Source: Coptis chinensis (Eukaryota > Streptophyta > Magnoliopsida > Ranunculales > Ranunculaceae). Taken from it: a stretch of DNA of 64,000 bases. This document shows, piece after piece, positions 59,140 to 64,000 of this stretch. The position numbers and the translations under genes are program-made. Each line of letters begins with the position of its first letter. The first letter of the stretch is position 1. The stretch is taken from positions 74,367,501-74,431,500 of the forward strand of contig CM027378.1 of the NCBI GenBank assembly GCA_015680905.1, in the 5' to 3' direction. Under the pieces are notes generated by a model. The model was not told where the DNA came from, did not search any database, and was given only the letters and a program-made list of their open reading frames with translations.

Positions 59140-61601
59140 TGGGGGGGGGAGTAAGACGGCATGCGTGTGAGGCAACCAAGAATAATGATTGTAAGCATAA
59201 TGAGTGAGTTGATGATTATTTTTGTGTGAGATCTTCACGGGACAGGAATGGAGAAGGGGATTTAAAACCACGCGCATTCTAGTGGAAGTCCCATTTTATT
59301 TTAAATATGTTTTCGGATATCAACTACTGGTGTTTTCCCATTTTTGTGCATTTTCATCTCTTTTTCTGTAGAATTTCAATCAAAACTTTGGAAGTGGTGT
59401 GACATTGTGATTGTATTCATGTCCACTAGTAGCATCAACTTATCCAAATTATTTGGATCCAAGGATCCAACAAGATTACAAGAACAAAAGAAACTTATAG
59501 CGCATTAGGATATACTTATTCTTGTAAACAAACTTACACAATATAAATCGCATATTAACAAACTAATATGTATGGCTATAAATCCTCTCAAAGATGACAC
59601 CTAAATTATTCCAAGTAGGATGAAAATAGGCAGTTAAAACAGATTCATTTGGTTCTAGAAACCTTTCATTTTATCGTGTGGAAAAGAGTGAATCTATTCA
59701 ATCTTTTGGATGAAACTGCTTCTGACTTTAGATTTGAGTACCTAAATTAATTAGAATATATAAAACAGAATGAGTAATTAGTATTTTTGTTAAATAATAG
59801 TGAAGCAATACAATTGATCTGACTTCCTTTGAAACACTTTAATAATTTTTTGAATTACAAGACTACAACTCCATTATATTGTAGTGTAGCTCCATTACTT
59901 GAATATAGGTGTAATGAATAAAAAACTTTGCAAGCAGGCTGAATGCCTAGACCCAACCAAGTTACTTGTTAGGTACAAAATGATGGATGATTAAGCCTGA
60001 CTCTTGAGACAATTTGCATATCACGATTAAAAATAATAATCATTATTTGTCTAAAATCAAGAGATCATGGATGTTAAGAAATACGTGTAGTTTCTTTTAC
60101 CATATATAAGCACAATGAGAATATATAACTTACGCAACGACACTTTATTACTACAAATAAATACTTTATTATTAGATCATAGGATAAAAGTGCTTTTAAA
60201 CTCTTTAATAAATTTGAAGTTGTGTTATTGTAATTATTAAAGATTGTTACTTGTGCACTCTATGTTTAAAGTGGAGGCTGTATACAATGGAATCATATCA
60301 ATCTAGAGAAACAGAACCATCATATATGTCACCTACAAGGAAAACAACAAATAAACCAACATTCGAAAATACCTAGTGACTAGACAATACCCTTGAGTTC
60401 AAGTGCGGATCTCCCTAATTGAGGGATTTTATAATTATTTATCTGCCACTTTTGATGCGGCTTTTGGTTCCTCTAAAGTGATCCTTAAGGATTGTGGTCT
60501 TGTGGAAAAGGAGCCAATACGAACGCATATATTGGATACATAATACACTGGCAATACGAAAGCTACGGCCATCCACCCGACCATAAATACAGATATTAAC
60601 ATTACAATACGCCAATATCCCCACCCAATTCAGATAACAAGAAAACGTGTACAGTTAGTGTTTTGCTCATGTTATAAATTGAACACTATACAGACAGAAA
60701 AATCGAATGATTCATTTGGCTATGATCGATCTATGGAGTCTGGACCATCAACCATGATATGAACAACTAACTCATATAACCCTGCACCTAGAATTTAGTG
60801 CGGATATCTTAAAGTCCAGACACTTTATCTGATATATATTCCCTGCACATAGATTTGATTATGCAACATCTTTGTATCAGTACGCAAGCCAGAATAAAAA
60901 TGATTCAGATTTGAGAATACGACATTATGTTGGATGGCACTGTTCATCATCACCACTTCTCTCTTGGGGGCTTCACGCGCGCGCATGCAGACACATGAAC
61001 CACCTCAAACACACAACCAAACTTAACGAAAAAAATCACAAACTAATCTATCTCATCAAAACAAATATATCTTTCTATGACAGTCAATCTCAATTAAATC
61101 GAAAACTTTGAATTGTAAATAGAATCAAATCTTAGTTAAAAGTCTCAAACCCATTAATTACTTTATTCTTATTCTCTTTTTGTATCAAAAGTTGCAACCC
61201 AAATCTCACTCTTAGACCTTAATTTCTCCACACTTAAGCTAACCTTAGTTCCTAAAGAAGGGACCCTCCCTTACCCTTTTACAATATACCCTTTTTGCCA
61301 ACTTCATCATTCATTGTATGTGTCCGACAACTCCTTTGAATGGACCTACATTGCCATTCTCATTACATATCATCCACCTTGTGCCCCTGGTCCTCGACAT
61401 TAAAGGCATACTTGGAGTTTAGGACCCCTACCGGTGCTCGACATGACGTCCCCAGGGTATATGAAGTTTGATAGGGACCAAGTGGATTTAGCCGCCATGC
61501 ATGGTGGAGTATGCCTTACACACAATTGAAAACATTTGTGATGCTTATGTGACATAAGCACTGACGAGGATTTAGACGACTGAACTAGGCGTTATAAAAT
61601 G
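59140..61601. other. Intergenic, nothing identified
   Basis: AT-rich DNA upstream of the decarboxylase. Short frames (for example 60439-60624 and 60872-61111) have no recognisable family. A GCGCGCGCATGC patch lies at 60976-60987. Confidence 0.35.
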
Positions 61602-61780
61602 AGAGCAAATTTGTGGACAGGCTTGTCTACAAATAGCAGTTTCTCATTGGTCCAAACCATTTTCGGACATATAAACAGTTTTTTCAGGCAGAACAAACAG
61701 TTTTATCGGGCACCAACTCCACCAATCAGCACTTGTTGTCTTGTGGACAGCTAATAGTAGCCTGTCCACAAAGTTATTCT
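61602..61780. mobile_element. Mutator-like MITE, 179 bp
   Basis: Ends AGAGCAAATTTGTGGACAGG and, reversed, AGAATAACTTTGTGGACAGG match at about 16-17 of 20 positions. Flanked by an 11-bp direct repeat GTTATAAAATG (61591-61601 and 61781-61791). Long 9-11-bp duplications point to the Mutator superfamily. No coding capacity. Confidence 0.78.
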
Positions 61781-61791
61781 GTTATAAAATG

Positions 61792-62658
61792 ACATATGGT
61801 TGTTGGAATAAATGAATAATCAAATTCACTAACATTTTATAATATTTTCCAAATCAGCAGTCCTAGAATTTGTATATATCTTGGCAAATGTTTGGTTCAA
61901 TTTTGATCTTTATTCTTAACTGTATTTAGTTTATCTTCTTTGGCAGTCCTCAAAAACATATGTTGAAGTGTTAACAGAATCCTCAAATGTACGATTAAAT
62001 CCATTAGAGAACCTCTTTGTTAAAATGTTGTGTCCCACAGGAATCATTGCTTATTGAGTTTCGATAAATTCTTCGAGGCTTTAAGCAAGCAGTACATGTT
62101 AGTGTCCTTAGTATCCATTATTTGCAGTTGACCCTACAGAGAATACTCTTCATGTCCCTAAAATTCTCCAACATCCCCTAGCCCATTAGGCCATCCCTCT
62201 CAATCATCCTCCATACTAAATCATTCCTCGTGCTACGTCCGTTATGAGTTCATATCTCTCGATCCACACACAGGCATCATTCCACGTGGGTAACCCCCAC
62301 AGCACAATAACCTAGTTGGTATACTTCTTTGTGTTGCTATTCATTTGGACCATGTCTTCCACTCTTCTATACTTTTTTTCTTTTTGTCCAAGTACCGAAG
62401 AAATCAAATCAATGGATATTTTCGTAAGCGAAATTGGCCCATGCTTCTACAGTTTCATTCGTCTTTGCCAGTGAATCGAACATAATAGCCCCGAGGAATG
62501 CAATGAGCAATGAGAACCACTTTGATCCATAGCGTGGTAGAGCCCAACACACATCACGCAGTTATGTGCATCTCAAGTGAGATGGGACGGGTGGATGATG
62601 GGCAATATCACCTGCTGGGTGTTCCTGAGAGCAGGCAATAAGTATTTCAGTTGCATTA
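61792..62658. other. Intergenic, nothing identified
   Basis: Contains a gene-like minus-strand stretch (62040-62560) with many stops that I could not assign to a family. Confidence 0.3.
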
Positions 62659-63130
62659 GAGCAGGGGAGAAACCAAGAAAACACCAAATTTTTGAACCAA
62701 ACTAAACACCAAACCAAAAAAACACCAACCAACTTCAGGATAAACATCAAATATCCGACATCAAATGACGCAGTTTTAGATAAACCACGTCATATAGCCC
62801 ACGCGGTTTTCTAGAAACCACGCGATGTGTCGCAAATCAACTTTCTTCTTTTTTTTCTTTCCAAATCTCTGGTGCGGTTTTGCGAAAACCGCGTAATTGA
62901 AGCCCACATTCTAGCCCAAGCCCATGCAGTGTTAAAAAAACGGCGCGGTTTTGGAAAAACCAAAACAGCGAGAGAGATTTGATACAGCACCAAAGCTGAA
63001 ACCAAATTTTGGCCGATTTGGTATTTGATTTGGTGTTTTCATCAACATGTCTCTCATGAAGATATAAAAACACCAAATTATTGGAAATTTGGTGTTTGAT
63101 GCTAGAATAGTATCTCACCTAAAGATGCTC
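62659..63130. mobile_element. Harbinger-like MITE, 472 bp
   Basis: Begins GAGCAGGGGAG and ends CTAAAGATGCTC, flanked by TTA on both sides (62656-62658, 63131-63133). The inside shows repeated inverted segments: ACACCAAAT (about 62684) with ATTTGGTGT (about 63097), and CGCGGTTTTC / GAAAACCGCG pairs. The terminal repeats are weak beyond GAGCA, so the assignment rests mainly on the duplication and symmetry. Confidence 0.65.
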
Positions 63131-63133
63131 TTA

Positions 63134-64000
63134 GAAACTAATCAGTGTCTGTGGCCCTTTGGATTGATCCTTGGGCATCTCCTCCTAAGCCTAAGAAGTC
63201 TGTGGCTGTGGCTTCAAGAAACTATTATTCTCTAACATTCCTCATCAGCTTCAAGAAGTCTGTGGCTTCTACCACCCTAAGACATGCATTTCATTTCTCA
63301 GGATATCTATTACGAATTAGAAGTTAAACACTTTGAGAACAACAACAACAACTTGGAAGGTAAACTGGAGCAAATCAGATAAATGTCATCTTGCGCAAAA
63401 TTAAACGCCTAAGTTGTTAGTGGGTGTCTGGTTGACCTCCACGTAGTACATGTTTCAATAAAATTTGAAGAAGAACCTATCTTGAAAGAAAAATATATTG
63501 TGTTTTGTTTAGGGTTATAGTTTATTTCCAAACCTAACCTGAATCTGAACAGATCAAATTATATTTGGAATTTTGGAATCCAGGGACGAAATCTGTACCA
63601 AAACACAGATCTAGCTATTTCACACAAAATCCTAGCCATTATGCCCTGCCATAGCAGCAGTAGTGTAACCCCACCTCTGGAAATATTAACTTCTCTATTT
63701 TTATTTTTATTTTAAGTTAAAATAAGTTTTGTAGGAAATATCTGTCAGTCATGGCAGTCATCATGTCCCCTGTCCAAGAACTCTGTCCCCCTGATATAAA
63801 ATCAGTTTACAAGGACCATTCTAAATTCCTGACTTAAGTTCATTGAGAAAGATAAGTTTTTGAGAAGTTGTTGATGCTTATAGCCTTATACTACTCTGTC
63901 CACCCTCTCATGCCAAAAAGCTATTTTGCATTCCCTCTGAACCAATAACAAAGGGCTCATAACTTTTCCTTGAACAATTCTGAAGAGTCTCCCAACATTT
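63134..64000. other. Intergenic, nothing identified
   Basis: No supportable gene to the end of the window. A short CTTCAAGAA(A/G) / GTCTGTGGCT repeat lies at 63197-63265. Confidence 0.35.

Noticed and set aside
60872-61111. A 79-residue plus-strand frame
   Set aside because: Composition is like intergenic DNA; no domain or promoter support.
62040-62560. Gene-like minus-strand stretch
   Set aside because: Many stops in all frames and no family I can name.
1-64000. tRNA or rRNA genes
   Set aside because: None recognised; the tRNA-like matches are primer sites of retroelements.

Overview
The window is nuclear DNA from a flowering plant, most likely a eudicot. It is AT-rich and dominated by Ty3/gypsy (Athila, TAT) and Ty1/copia retroelements, a plant L1-type LINE and small TIR elements. 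It carries one complete plant gene, S-adenosylmethionine decarboxylase. There is no organellar or bacterial signature, and I cannot name the species.

Layout. 1-7996: old Athila-type remnants on the plus strand (three related post-pol ORF relics, then gag/protease). 7997-25879: a nearly complete but broken Athila-type element on the minus strand, with two ~1.5-kb LTRs, a tRNA-Asp-type primer site, gag, protease, RT/RNase H, integrase, two post-pol ORFs and a polypurine tract. A ~3-kb solo LTR (16554-19555) sits inside its pol region. 25880-32253: the 3' part of another plus-strand Athila-type element ending in a 1.3-kb LTR, itself split by a second ~3-kb solo LTR of the same family (26768-29849). 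32260-33478: a decayed plant-mobile-domain gene fragment. 33479-42408: an old TAT-lineage element with 470-bp LTRs, pol relics, a very regular 87-bp satellite-like array (36400-38140) and antisense ORFs. 42745-43045: the last two exons of a SWEET-type sugar transporter relic, lying between the TAT element and a partial copia element (43066-45500). 47655-54541: a full-length but inactive L1-type LINE flanked by a 15-bp target duplication. The right-hand third holds Harbinger-, Mutator- and foldback-type small elements around the S-adenosylmethionine decarboxylase gene (58022-59038, minus strand).

The order of events can be read from the nesting. Athila remnants are oldest, the minus-strand Athila copy landed among them, and the two solo LTRs came later. 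The TAT element has LTRs about 10% diverged by eye, against 3-4% for the minus-strand Athila copy. Only the decarboxylase (polyamine synthesis) looks like a working host gene. I found no new defence, toxin or metabolic system. The most unusual structures are the 87-bp hairpin-bearing array with antisense ORFs beside it, the serial related ORFs in the Athila elements, and the hairpin-like repeats inside the solo LTRs.
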